64,000 bases of DNA from Porphyrobacter sp. SLTP (GTDB lineage Bacteria; Pseudomonadota; Alphaproteobacteria; Sphingomonadales; Sphingomonadaceae). The translations under genes were made by a program, and so were the position numbers. Positions 16,873-25,110 of the stretch are shown here, piece by piece (the stretch's first letter is position 1; each line of letters starts with the position of its first letter). Under the pieces are notes generated by a model, which was given only the letters and a program-made list of their open reading frames with translations, made no database searches and was not told where the DNA came from. The stretch is from the NCBI RefSeq assembly GCF_009905735.1, contig NZ_JAAALE010000013.1, positions 28,905-92,904 of the forward strand. The letters run 5' to 3'.

Positions 16873-19254
16873 CTAAACGGTCTTTGTCGCGGGCAGCTTG
16901 AGCGTGTCGCCCTCGGCCCCGATCAATGGCAGCGTGCGCAGCCGGTGCCCGGTCGCGGCGAAGATCGCGTTGGCAAGCGCGGGGGCAGCGGGCGGCGTTG
17001 CCGGTTCCCCCACCCCGCCCGGCGGCGCGTCCGAAGCGATGATCTCCACCTTGAAGTCGCGCGGCGCCTCTCCCATCCGCATGAGCCGCCAGCTCGGGAA
17101 GTTGTCCTGCACGACCGCGCCATCCTTGGCGGTGATCGCGCCATAGAGCGCGTTCGACAGCCCGTAGATCGTCCCGCCCTCCATCTGCGCGCGGACGTGG
17201 CGCGGGTTGATCACGGTCCCCGCATCCACCGCCAGCCACACGCCCGGAATGCGGAGCGTGCCATCCTTGCCGACCGCCACTTCGATCACCGTGGCGATGT
17301 AGGTGAGGAACGAGCGGTGCACCGCGATCCCCAAGCCTCGTCCGGCGGGTAGCTTGCGGCCCCATTCGGCCATCGCTGCGGCCTTCTCGACCACATTGCG
17401 CAGCCGCCCGGTGTCGATCGGGTATTCCGACAATTCCGCGCCGTAATTGCCGTAAGTCGCGCCCTCCGCCTCCGGGTCGATGGTACGCGGCGGACCGATC
17501 AGTTCGAGCAGATAGTCTTTCTGATCACGCCCCGCCGCATGGGCGAGTTCGGCGGCAAAGCTCTGCACCGCAAAAGCGTGGTAGATATTCGCGACCGAGC
17601 GCAGCCAGCCGATCCGCATATGACCCTTGGCGTCGCCGGATTCGACCCGGAGATTGGGCGCGGCAAAGGGGACATCGGTGGCGCCCATGCTCATCTCGCC
17701 ATCACTCGGCTCGGCCACCGTGTTGTCGAAGGTCGAGCTGATCGGCGGGAACACCGTGCGGTGCAGCCACGCGGTGCATGTGCCGTCCGCGTCGAGCCCA
17801 GCCTCGCAATACTGCGCACTGACCGAGTGGTAGAAGCCGTGGCGGATATCATCCTCACGCGTCCAGGTGACCTTGACCGGCTTGCCGACCTCGCGGGCGA
17901 TCAATGCTGCCTCAATCACGAAATCGGGCTTGGACTTGCGCCCGAAAGCACCGCCGAGCCAAGTGGGCGTGACCTTGATGTTTTCCTTGGGAATCCCCAG
18001 CGCTTCGGCGAGCGTATCACGGGTGTTCTGCGGGTCTTGCACGCAGGCCCAGCATTCGAGCCGATCGCCATCCCATTCCGCTGTCGCGCTCGGCGGTTCC
18101 ATCGGTGACTGGTTGAGGTGCGGAGCGTAATATTCCGCCGTCACGCGCTTTGAGGCGGAAGCCAGCGCAGCGCTGACATCGCCGCGCGACCGCCGCACCT
18201 TGCCGCTGCGCTTCGCGGTGGCCTGCAACTGTTTGGCATAGGCTTCGGAATCGTAACCCGCATTGGGGCCGTCCTGCCACGCGATCTCCAGCTCGCGCCG
18301 GCCCTCGATTGCGGCCCAAGTGTCGCGCGCGACCACGGCCACACCGCCCAAGGGCTGGAACAGCGCGGGCGGCTTGGCATCGGGCAGACGCATGGTGCTG
18401 AGCACGCCGGGCACCGCCAGCGCCTTGGCATCGTCAACGCTGCCGACCCGTCCGAACAGCTGCGGCGGGCGGGCGACCACGGCATAGACCATCCCCGGCC
18501 GCTTCACATCGATCCCGAAAGTGCTGTCCCCCTTCACAATGCGCGGCACGGTCAGCGAAGGGATTTCCTCGCGGATGTAGCGCCATTCCTTGGGGGTCTT
18601 GAGCCTGATATCGGCCTCGGCCGGAATAGCGAGCCGCCCGGCCAGTTCGGCCAGATTGCCATAAGACAGGGTCTCGTCGTTCTTCGTGTTGCTGACCAGC
18701 CCGCCCTTGGCCGAGCACTGGTCCCGCGGCAGCTTCCAGTAGAGCGCGGCTGCGGCGACCAGCATATGCCGCATCGCCGCGCCAGCCACGCGCAACCGGT
18801 GGAAATTGAACCGGACCGAGCGCGAACCATCGGTGTTCTGGTCGCCGTAGCGCTCATGCCCTTCGGCCTGAACGATGGCGACCTTGTCCCAGTCTGCCTC
18901 AAGCTCATCGGCCACGATCTGGGCCATCGCCGTCCAGGTCTGCTGGCCCATCTCAGAGCGGTGGCAGGTGATCTTGACCGCCCCGTCCTTGTCGATCGCA
19001 ATCCACAGCGACGGGGTGGCATCCCCGCCCTTCACCCCCGTGAGCGGGCTAGCGCCGGGGTCCGGCAGCTTGAACGCGTCCGCATCAATGACCGGCTCGA
19101 CATAGCTCGAACAGCCCGCCAGCGTTACGCCAAGGACGAACAGTCCCGCCCCGCCCACAAAGGCGCGGCGGCTGAGATTGACAAAGGGGCTTGGCCCATC
19201 GCCTGTACCGTCCGCCTTTGGTGCAGGAATGATCCCGAGATCGCGCATCAGCAT
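16873..19254 (-). CDS. Molybdopterin-binding subunit of a Tat-exported molybdenum hydroxylase
   Basis: 793 residues. The N-terminus has a twin-arginine motif (SRRAFVGG at about 28-35), a hydrophobic stretch and a lipobox-like LAGC, so the enzyme is probably periplasmic and possibly lipid-anchored. The body has xanthine-oxidase large-subunit landmarks such as [24 protein letters not shown] (molybdopterin contact) and GVGEPATPP with the active-site Glu. The pair resembles isoquinoline 1-oxidoreductase and membrane aldehyde dehydrogenases. No FAD subunit or cytochrome gene adjoins, so the electron acceptor is unknown. Confidence 0.92.
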   Translation of the reverse strand: MLMRDLGIIPAPKADGTGDGPSPFVNLSRRAFVGGAGLFVLGVTLAGCSSYVEPVIDADAFKLPDPGASPLTGVKGGDATPSLWIAIDKDGAVKITCHRSEMGQQTWTAMAQIVADELEADWDKVAIVQAEGHERYGDQNTDGSRSVRFNFHRLRVAGAAMRHMLVAAAALYWKLPRDQCSAKGGLVSNTKNDETLSYGNLAELAGRLAIPAEADIRLKTPKEWRYIREEIPSLTVPRIVKGDSTFGIDVKRPGMVYAVVARPPQLFGRVGSVDDAKALAVPGVLSTMRLPDAKPPALFQPLGGVAVVARDTWAAIEGRRELEIAWQDGPNAGYDSEAYAKQLQATAKRSGKVRRSRGDVSAALASASKRVTAEYYAPHLNQSPMEPPSATAEWDGDRLECWACVQDPQNTRDTLAEALGIPKENIKVTPTWLGGAFGRKSKPDFVIEAALIAREVGKPVKVTWTREDDIRHGFYHSVSAQYCEAGLDADGTCTAWLHRTVFPPISSTFDNTVAEPSDGEMSMGATDVPFAAPNLRVESGDAKGHMRIGWLRSVANIYHAFAVQSFAAELAHAAGRDQKDYLLELIGPPRTIDPEAEGATYGNYGAELSEYPIDTGRLRNVVEKAAAMAEWGRKLPAGRGLGIAVHRSFLTYIATVIEVAVGKDGTLRIPGVWLAVDAGTVINPRHVRAQMEGGTIYGLSNALYGAITAKDGAVVQDNFPSWRLMRMGEAPRDFKVEIIASDAPPGGVGEPATPPAAPALANAIFAATGHRLRTLPLIGAEGDTLKLPATKTV

Positions 19255-19430
19255 CGGCTTTTCCCCTTCAGCCGGATCGTCGGCTCATGTCCGACGACAC
19301 AATCTTGGGCGAGGTCGCGCGCTGTGGCAAGCCGCCATGCGCAATGGCGGGCGTGGCAAGCGATGTTGCCGCAGCAAGCGCGGCGATGGCGACCCGGTTC
19401 ATCGCCATTCTGTCTGTGAAACGCGTGCGG

Positions 19431-20087
19431 TCACCCCACCAGCCGTTTCAGTTTCGCGAGAGCGTTGGGGCCCGTTTCGTCATAAGCGATGATCGACTGA
19501 AGCTTGCCCGACGCGTCCATCAGGTACACGCTGGCGGTATGGTCGATGGTGTAGTCGCCGCCCTGAGTGGGCACCTTCTGGTAGAAGGCGCGGTAGGCCT
19601 TCACGGCGCGGTCGACCTCCGCGTCGGTGCCCGTCAGCCCTAGGATCGGGGTGCCGAACAGCGCGACATAGCGGCCGATATCCTCCGGGCTGTCATAGCC
19701 GGGGTCGACCGAAACGAAGACGATCCGGAACTTGTCGCCATCCGCCCCCATTTGCTTGCGCAGCTGCGCCATGCGCGACAGCGTGGTCGGGCAGACGTCG
19801 GGACAGCGGGTGAAGCCGAAGAAGATCGCAAAGGGTTTGCCCTTCAGCGTCGCGTCGGTGACGCGTGACCCGTCCGGCGCGGTGAGCGCAAACGGCCCGC
19901 CGACGCTGGCCGAATAGACGTTCTCGCCCTCTGGCGACGTCGCGCGATCGGGGGCGAACATCGCCACCAGCCCGACCCCGATCACCAGCGCCACCAGCAG
20001 CCACAGGATTAGCCGTAGTGTCTTGAGCCCCTCGCTGCGGTCCGTGAGCGAGGGTTCATCCTCGTGTTCAGGAAAGGGATCAGTCAT
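19431..20087 (-). CDS. SCO1/SenC family copper chaperone
   Basis: 218 residues from ATG 20087 (an upstream in-frame start adds 22 residues with no SCO similarity). A single N-terminal membrane anchor (about 24-44) is followed by a thioredoxin-fold domain with the copper motif CPDVC (Cys95, Cys99) and the distal His183 (TIDHTAS). SCO proteins load the CuA centre of cytochrome c oxidase. Its start overlaps the stop of the PCuAC gene by eight bases, so the two copper-delivery proteins are co-translated. The adjacent molybdenum enzyme gene lies 176 bases downstream. Confidence 0.93.
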   Translation of the reverse strand: MTDPFPEHEDEPSLTDRSEGLKTLRLILWLLVALVIGVGLVAMFAPDRATSPEGENVYSASVGGPFALTAPDGSRVTDATLKGKPFAIFFGFTRCPDVCPTTLSRMAQLRKQMGADGDKFRIVFVSVDPGYDSPEDIGRYVALFGTPILGLTGTDAEVDRAVKAYRAFYQKVPTQGGDYTIDHTASVYLMDASGKLQSIIAYDETGPNALAKLKRLVG

Positions 20088-20601
20088 GCCCGCCGTGCTC
20101 CCCTTCGCCATGCTCCATGCCGGGAGCCATCGCCCCGGCGGGCTTGACTGCAAGTTCGGTCACGACCGGGCCCGCGCCTTCGAAGGTCAGCGTCAGCGGC
20201 ACGGTCTCGCCTGCCTTGAGCGGCTGCTTCAGATCCATCAGCATGATGTGGAAGCTGCCTGGCTTGAGCGTCACTTCGCCGCCTGCCGGCACGTCCAGCC
20301 CGTCTTCCAGCTGGCGCATCCGCATCACCCCGCCGTCCATGCTCATGGTGTGGATCTCGACCCGTCCGGCAACCGGCGTGCTGCCGCCTGTGATGCGGTC
20401 GGCGGCGGTGCCGGTGTTGGCGATGGTCATGAAAGCGCCGCCCGCGTTCTGGCCCACAGCGGTCTCTCGCGACCAAGGCTCGGATATCGCGATGATGCTG
20501 GCGCCGGTCTCAGTGGCCGCGGGCGTTTCGGCAGCAGGGTTGCAGGCGGTGATGATGATCGTGCTCGCCAACAGGGCGGCGGCAAAGAACGGGCGGGTCA
20601 T
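20080..20601 (-). CDS. PCu(A)C copper chaperone lipoprotein
   Basis: 173 residues from ATG 20601, which has GGAG upstream and gives a lipoprotein signal (IIITAC, Cys20). The copper site of the family is present: His84, Met95, His118 and Met120 in EIHTMSMDGGVMRMR and SFHIMLMDL. The C-terminus is His- and Met-rich (MEHGEGEHGGHD) and may bind more copper. It works with SCO1 to metallate CuA of cytochrome oxidase in the periplasm. It lies in the same operon as SCO1 and after the DUF2946 gene. Confidence 0.92.
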   Translation of the reverse strand: MTRPFFAAALLASTIIITACNPAAETPAATETGASIIAISEPWSRETAVGQNAGGAFMTIANTGTAADRITGGSTPVAGRVEIHTMSMDGGVMRMRQLEDGLDVPAGGEVTLKPGSFHIMLMDLKQPLKAGETVPLTLTFEGAGPVVTELAVKPAGAMAPGMEHGEGEHGGHD

Positions 20602-20792
20602 GCTGAAATCTCCTCGGGTGATGGATTGTGGCGTGCGCAATCTTGGCGCGACGCGGCAAAAGCGGCGGGTTGATCCGCTGTTGGCTGCCCGGTGGGGCAG
20701 TCCATGATTGCAAACATGGGAACGATACTCCGACAGCCCGGCGCATCATGAAGCGACGCGCGGCGGGCCTACCGATACACAGGGGTGCAGGG

Positions 20793-21206
20793 TCAGGCGG
20801 TCGCCGGAGGGCCGCGCAGTTGCGGGCGCAGGAAGGGAATGTCGCGCAGCGAAAGCGCGGGTAGCGGGGCAATCCCGATCAGCAGGATAAAGGCCAGCGC
20901 GGTGGCAAGCAGAACCGGGTCTACCCCGCCGAGCGCGAAATGGCCGAGGCCGGAGAAGGCGCAAGCCTGCCCCTTGTCTGCCATGTCGGAATGATCACCA
21001 CCCGCGGCGTGCTTGCCCCCAATCGCGATCTGCATTGGCTTCGGCGTGCCGCTGGCATCCGAGCAGATCGTGACCGTCAGGAACCGGTCACCGCTGGCCG
21101 CCAGCATGAAGCCCGAGGGCACCACGGCCTTCACCGCCAGCGCCAATGCCAGCAGCATCAGCGTCAGCCGGGCATGGTCACGGAACAGGGCGCGCAGGCG
21201 GTTCAT
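20793..21206 (-). CDS. DUF2946-like small membrane protein
   Basis: 137 residues with an N-terminal hydrophobic segment, a middle part containing VTICSDASG and a HAAGGDHSDM stretch of His and Met, and a second hydrophobic segment before an LRPQLRGPPA-type tail. This layout matches the DUF2946/DUF2946-like proteins often found beside PCuAC, SCO and TonB copper receptors. Copper-related membrane function is inferred from neighbours and metal-binding residues; no activity is known to me. The 190 bases between it and PCuAC hold no clear gene. Confidence 0.7.
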   Translation of the reverse strand: MNRLRALFRDHARLTLMLLALALAVKAVVPSGFMLAASGDRFLTVTICSDASGTPKPMQIAIGGKHAAGGDHSDMADKGQACAFSGLGHFALGGVDPVLLATALAFILLIGIAPLPALSLRDIPFLRPQLRGPPATA

Positions 21207-21281
21207 GCCTGCATGCCCATAACGGCTGAGGCACGCCCTGTCATTACGTCTCGGCCCGCAATGGCAGCGGCCGCCGCTGCG

Positions 21282-21674
21282 TCAATGCCGGTGCACCCGG
21301 CGCAGGCGCGCCCCATGCGCCGCCAGCAGCAGCGCTGCTCCAGTGACCGTCAGTGCCTGCTCACCGGCCTCATTGCCGACGAACAGTCCCCCGATCAGCG
21401 CGGCGAAGGCCGCCAGCACCAGTCCGGTCTGCCAGCGCCCTGGGCTCGCGCGCAACAGCACCGGGCCGCTCACCAACAGCACGGGCAGGATAAGCGCGGC
21501 GTGGAGCCACGCATTTTCGCGCAATCCTTCGGGCAAGGCGGCGAGGATCACCACCGGCAGGCTCGCCAGCAGCCACGGCAGGGCGAGGCAATGCACGAGG
21601 CACAACGCCGACAAGCCCATGCCAAAGCGGTGCCACGGTGCCTCGCTGCGCGTCTGTGGTGGTGAACCGGCCAT
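21282..21674 (-). CDS. MerC-domain membrane protein
   Basis: 130 residues with four predicted membrane segments and the MerC-family text [18 protein letters not shown] carrying a Cys-x3-Cys-like metal site at the membrane face. True MerC proteins carry mercury, but many chromosomal homologues sit next to zinc-regulated genes. Here the gene diverges from a COG0523 GTPase across a palindrome that resembles a Zur box, so zinc or another divalent metal is the more likely cargo. Confidence 0.82.
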   Translation of the reverse strand: MAGSPPQTRSEAPWHRFGMGLSALCLVHCLALPWLLASLPVVILAALPEGLRENAWLHAALILPVLLVSGPVLLRASPGRWQTGLVLAAFAALIGGLFVGNEAGEQALTVTGAALLLAAHGARLRRVHRH

Positions 21675-21690
21675 GCCTCATCCCTGTTGC

Positions 21691-21708
21691 GTTATGTTAC
21701 AACATCAC
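21691..21708. promoter_or_regulatory. Probable Zur box in a divergent promoter
   Basis: GTTATGTTACAACATCAC, with inverted arms ATGTT and AACAT around a two-base centre (694-705 within 21 kb). It closely fits the alphaproteobacterial Zur pattern (GTTATGTTATAACATAAC-like). It lies 17 bases before the MerC-like start and about 50 bases before the COG0523 gene, so a single bound Zur could repress both genes when zinc is plentiful. Confidence 0.7.
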
Positions 21709-21756
21709 TTAATTAGCAGCGACGTCTTTGCAAGCCGCACACCACAGGATTTCCGC

Positions 21757-23010
21757 ATGACCGCCCCTGCATCTGCTCGGCCCACTACCGATCCCCGCCT
21801 GCCCGTCACTGTCCTGTCCGGCTTTCTCGGCGCGGGCAAGACCACGCTGCTCAACCACATCCTCGCCAACCGCGAAGGCAAGCGCGTGGCGGTGATTGTC
21901 AACGACATGAGCGAGGTGAACATCGACGCTGATCTGGTGCGCGGCGGCGAGGCGGCGCTGTCCCGCGCGGAGGAAACGCTGGTCGAGATGACCAATGGCT
22001 GCATCTGCTGCACCCTGCGCGATGATCTGCTGAAGGAAGTGCGCAAGCTCGCCGAGGAGGGCCGCTTCGATTACCTCGTGATCGAGAGCACCGGGATCTC
22101 CGAACCCCTCCCCGTTGCCGCCACCTTCTCCTTCCGCGACGAAAATGACGAATGCCTTGGCGATGTCGCGCGGCTCGATACGATGGTTACGGTGGTGGAC
22201 GCGCTCAACCTGCTGGCCGATTATTCGAGCACCGACCTGCTTTCCGCCCGTGGTGAGACTGCGGGCGAAGGCGATGATCGCAGCCTTGTCGGCCTGCTGG
22301 TCGAACAGATCGAATTTGCCGATGTGGTGATCGTCAACAAGGCGAGCGCCGTGTCGCCCGAACAGCTTGCCACGGTCAAGCAGGTGGTCGCGTCCCTGAA
22401 CGCCGATGCCCGCATCATCGAGGCGGATTTCGGCAAGGTCGCGCTGGACACCATCCTCGACACCGGCCTCTACGACGAGGAGCGTTCCGAACAGCATCCG
22501 CTGTGGATGAAGGAGCTCTACGACTACGCCAGCCATCGCCCCGAAAGCGAGGAATATGGCGTCGAAAGCTTCGTCTATCGCGCCCGCAGGCCCTTCCACC
22601 CGGCGATGTTCTATCGCTTCCTGACCAGCGACGCGCTCGACACAGTGATCCGCGCCAAGGGCCACTTCTGGCTCGCCACCCGCAGCGAATTCCTCGGCGA
22701 ACTGGCGATTGCGGGCCACCAGAAGACCGTCAGCCGCATGGGCCGCTGGTGGGCTGCGGTGCCCAAGAACCGCTGGCCTGACGACGGCACCTTCGAGGAA
22801 TTCGTGATCCGCCACTGGGACGCGGTGTGGGGCGACCGGCGGCAGGAGCTGGTGTTCATCGGCATCGGGCTCGACAAGGACGCGATCACCAAGGCGCTTG
22901 ATGCCTGCCTCATGCCGACAGCCGCATTCACGCCCGAAAAGTGGGAGCGGCTCAACGACCCCTTCCCCGCATGGGGCGAGGCGCAGACGACGCTCGAACC
23001 GGCGGAATGA
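21757..23010 (+). CDS. COG0523 family GTP-binding metallochaperone (ZigA/YeiR/CobW type)
   Basis: 417 residues from ATG 21757; sequence upstream in frame runs through the promoter and was excluded. The G-domain has GFLGAGKT (22-29), the metal-binding CxCC (Cys82, Cys84, Cys85), ESTGISEP and VNKASA (NKxD-like). The C-terminal CobW domain contains FHPAMFYRF and [17 protein letters not shown]. Members under Zur control are thought to deliver zinc to essential client proteins when zinc is scarce. The Zur-like palindrome and the MerC-like neighbour support that reading over cobalamin synthesis. Confidence 0.9.
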   Translation: MTAPASARPTTDPRLPVTVLSGFLGAGKTTLLNHILANREGKRVAVIVNDMSEVNIDADLVRGGEAALSRAEETLVEMTNGCICCTLRDDLLKEVRKLAEEGRFDYLVIESTGISEPLPVAATFSFRDENDECLGDVARLDTMVTVVDALNLLADYSSTDLLSARGETAGEGDDRSLVGLLVEQIEFADVVIVNKASAVSPEQLATVKQVVASLNADARIIEADFGKVALDTILDTGLYDEERSEQHPLWMKELYDYASHRPESEEYGVESFVYRARRPFHPAMFYRFLTSDALDTVIRAKGHFWLATRSEFLGELAIAGHQKTVSRMGRWWAAVPKNRWPDDGTFEEFVIRHWDAVWGDRRQELVFIGIGLDKDAITKALDACLMPTAAFTPEKWERLNDPFPAWGEAQTTLEPAE

Positions 23011-23121
23011 CGCCAGCGACGGCCTTCTAGCCGATCCGAACTTCGCACCCTGTCATCAGGGCATTCTGCGCCTGATCGAGCACGCTCGACAATGGCGGGG
23101 ACATCCCACAATGTCCGCCGC

Positions 23122-23808
23122 ATGACGTCTTCGCTCCCGCATCAGCCACCCACGTGGCCGCTTCTGGCATGGCTGACGGCAGGCCTGGCAGGGATCGCGG
23201 CCCCTGCACTCGCCATGCTGCTGTTGCCCGAGGCACCTGACACTGCGCCGATCGCTGAGATCGCCGGACCGATCCTCGCGGTCGGCCTGATGGGCACCGG
23301 CATGATTTCAGCGGCCATCGCCGGGAGGCTGTGGATCGGTATCGCGCTGGCGCTGCTGACGGGGGCTGGCCTTATCTGGCTCGCCTCTGCGCTGGGAATG
23401 GCGCCCATTGCGCATCTCATGGCAACCGGATGGGCCGTCATCATCGCCAGCACCAGCTTCGCTGCCCGCGGCACCCTGTTTGCCCGCAGCGCAGCCGACA
23501 AGGGCTGGTGGATCGCCGTCGCCGTGGTTGCAGGAGAGGCCGCGGTTGTCGCAACCGCCGCGGCGACGCCGGGTGCCCTGCCCGGCTGGCTGTTGGCCTT
23601 GCTGCCAGCACAATGGGCCAGCATGGCCATCCAGTCAGCACTCACCGGCCCCGCCACACCGGCAGCAAGCGCGGCCCTGTTCGCCCTCGGCGGAACGGCG
23701 GCAGCGACGTTACTGGTCGCCCACTTATGGCCAAGCCGCTGGCCTTACCTGATCATGTTTACGACTTGGCTCGGATTCTCAGCGCTGGTCTGGCACCAGA
23801 TCGGGTGA
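23122..23808 (+). CDS. Uncharacterised polytopic membrane protein
   Basis: 228 residues from ATG 23122. The protein is alanine-rich and very hydrophobic, with about seven predicted membrane helices and short loops (WPLLAWLTAGLAGIAAPALAMLLL, AEIAGPILAVGLMG and others). I recognise no transporter signature, charged membrane residue pattern or conserved motif. It follows the COG0523 gene by about 110 bases on the same strand and could be in its operon, but nothing else ties it to metal handling. Confidence 0.6.
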   Translation: MTSSLPHQPPTWPLLAWLTAGLAGIAAPALAMLLLPEAPDTAPIAEIAGPILAVGLMGTGMISAAIAGRLWIGIALALLTGAGLIWLASALGMAPIAHLMATGWAVIIASTSFAARGTLFARSAADKGWWIAVAVVAGEAAVVATAAATPGALPGWLLALLPAQWASMAIQSALTGPATPAASAALFALGGTAAATLLVAHLWPSRWPYLIMFTTWLGFSALVWHQIG

Positions 23809-23907
23809 TCGCCAGCGGGCGATACATGCGACAATTGGCGTGATCTTAATGTGATCAAACGGCAGCTTGACGCTCAAGCGAGCATCGGCATGTCAGGCGC
23901 CACGTGA

Positions 23908-24268
23908 TCAGTCACGCACCAGAACCGGCTTGGTAAGTCCTTCGGCCAGAACTCCCGGTGCGTCATCGAACGGGGCGATGCACGAGACGACATGAGCGGG
24001 ATCGGCGCGTCCCTGCGCCACCCATGCCAGCGCCTCGGCCACGTTCGGCCCGCCGCGTCCGCGGCCGGTGTAGAAGCGCACGCCGCGCCGATACATCTCG
24101 AACAGCGGGAGGGCGACATCGCCGAAATGCCCGCCAACCGATGACACGATGCCCTCAGGCCCGACCGAGCGCAGGGCGCACAGCAAAGCCGCCTGATCGG
24201 CGCTGGCATCGACCACGATCGGGAACTCGCCCGCGCGGCGCGGGGGCGGACCTTCGACGACATCGGCG
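23908..24268 (-). pseudogene. C-terminal remnant of a zinc-type alcohol dehydrogenase, cut by IS6
   Basis: An open frame of about 119 codons whose text (FPIVVDASADQAALLCALRSVGPEGIVSSVGG, LPLFEMYRRGVRFYTGR, HVVSCIAPFDDAPGVL, TKPVLV) matches the NAD-binding and C-terminal parts of medium-chain zinc dehydrogenases. The 5' two thirds, with the catalytic zinc ligands, are missing; the frame runs straight into the left inverted repeat of the IS element at 24269. The missing half is not found on the other side of the element, so the gene was broken by a deletion and not by a simple insertion. It is not expected to make an active enzyme. Confidence 0.8.
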
Positions 24269-25110
24269 GGTGCTGTCAGTCTAATCGCAACTCGTCTCCA
24301 ATTTACGGAGTGCGCGCTTTCCTAGTGTGAGATCAGGCCATGATGTTTTGCCACTCAGCCAGTGCGGCTGAGCGGGCGGTCTTGTAGGTCTGGCGGTCGG
24401 TGAGATGGCGATCGAGGTTGAAGTGGTTGTGGACGTTGGCGTGGACCGAAGCGAACTTCTGTAGGCTCTTCATCTGCCGGAACCGGAGCATTGCCCGCTC
24501 GCGCCGTCGGAACGGCAGGTGGCTATTCTCCACCCGGTTATTGGCCCAGCGCCCCACCTCCTGCTTATCGGTGTTGCCGAGCTCTTTCATTGCCGCCTTG
24601 TACGAACGCAGCCCGTCGGTGGTGATTGTCTCAGGTGATCCGTGGCGTTTCAGCGCCTTCTTCATGAAGATGAGAGCTGCCCGCTTGTCCCTCGTCTTGG
24701 TGACGTAGCTTTCCAGCACCTCGCCCTCTTGGTCGACGGCTCGCCAGAGGTAATGCATCTCACCGTTGATCTTTACGTACACCTCATCGAGGTGCCACTT
24801 CCATTGGCGGAAACCCTTCATCCGGCTGACACGCTGCTTCCTGACATCAGCAGCGAACAGCGGACCAAACCGGTTCCACCAGTGCCGCACCGTCTCGTGG
24901 CAGATATCGATCCCGCGCTCCGCCAGCAGGTCCTCCACGTTTCGCAAGCTCAGCGGGAACCGCACGTACATCATCACCACCAGCCGGATGACCTCCGGCG
25001 AGGAGTTGAAATACCGGAACGGGCTGGCTGGCTTACGGGGTCGGGGCATAGCCCTATCCTAGCTTATCGCACCCGTTCCGCCATCACGGTGTATTTGCTT
25101 TGACAGAGCC
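24269..25110 (-). mobile_element. IS6-family insertion sequence, 842 bp
   Basis: The element contains one IS6-type transposase gene. Its ends can be placed by imperfect terminal repeats: GGTGCTGTCA at 24269-24278 and GGCTCTGTCA on the minus strand at 25110-25101 (8 of 10 identical, close to the GGCACTGTTGCA-type ends of this family). The length and the 61-base distance from end to transposase start suit the family. The eight bases outside each end differ (CATCGGCG and CGAGGTTG), so there is no target duplication, which points to IS-mediated deletion or recombination. Confidence 0.78.
24333..25049 (-). CDS. IS6 family transposase
   Basis: 238 residues with a short N-terminal helix-turn-helix (LSLRNVEDLLAERGIDICHETVRHW) and a DDE catalytic core: Asp88 (WHLDEVYVKI), Asp145 (TITTDGLRSY) and Glu174 (NNRVENSH). 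The gene looks intact, with the full C-terminal LRFRQMKSLQKFASVHANVHNHF. IS6-family transposases act by replicative, cointegrate-forming transposition, which readily deletes flanking DNA. Confidence 0.95.
   Translation of the reverse strand: MPRPRKPASPFRYFNSSPEVIRLVVMMYVRFPLSLRNVEDLLAERGIDICHETVRHWWNRFGPLFAADVRKQRVSRMKGFRQWKWHLDEVYVKINGEMHYLWRAVDQEGEVLESYVTKTRDKRAALIFMKKALKRHGSPETITTDGLRSYKAAMKELGNTDKQEVGRWANNRVENSHLPFRRRERAMLRFRQMKSLQKFASVHANVHNHFNLDRHLTDRQTYKTARSAALAEWQNIMA

Noticed and set aside
23874..24263. 129-codon minus-strand frame over the dehydrogenase remnant
   Set aside because: Another frame of the same strand reads clear dehydrogenase text (VVDASADQAALL, GIVSSVGG), so this frame is spurious.
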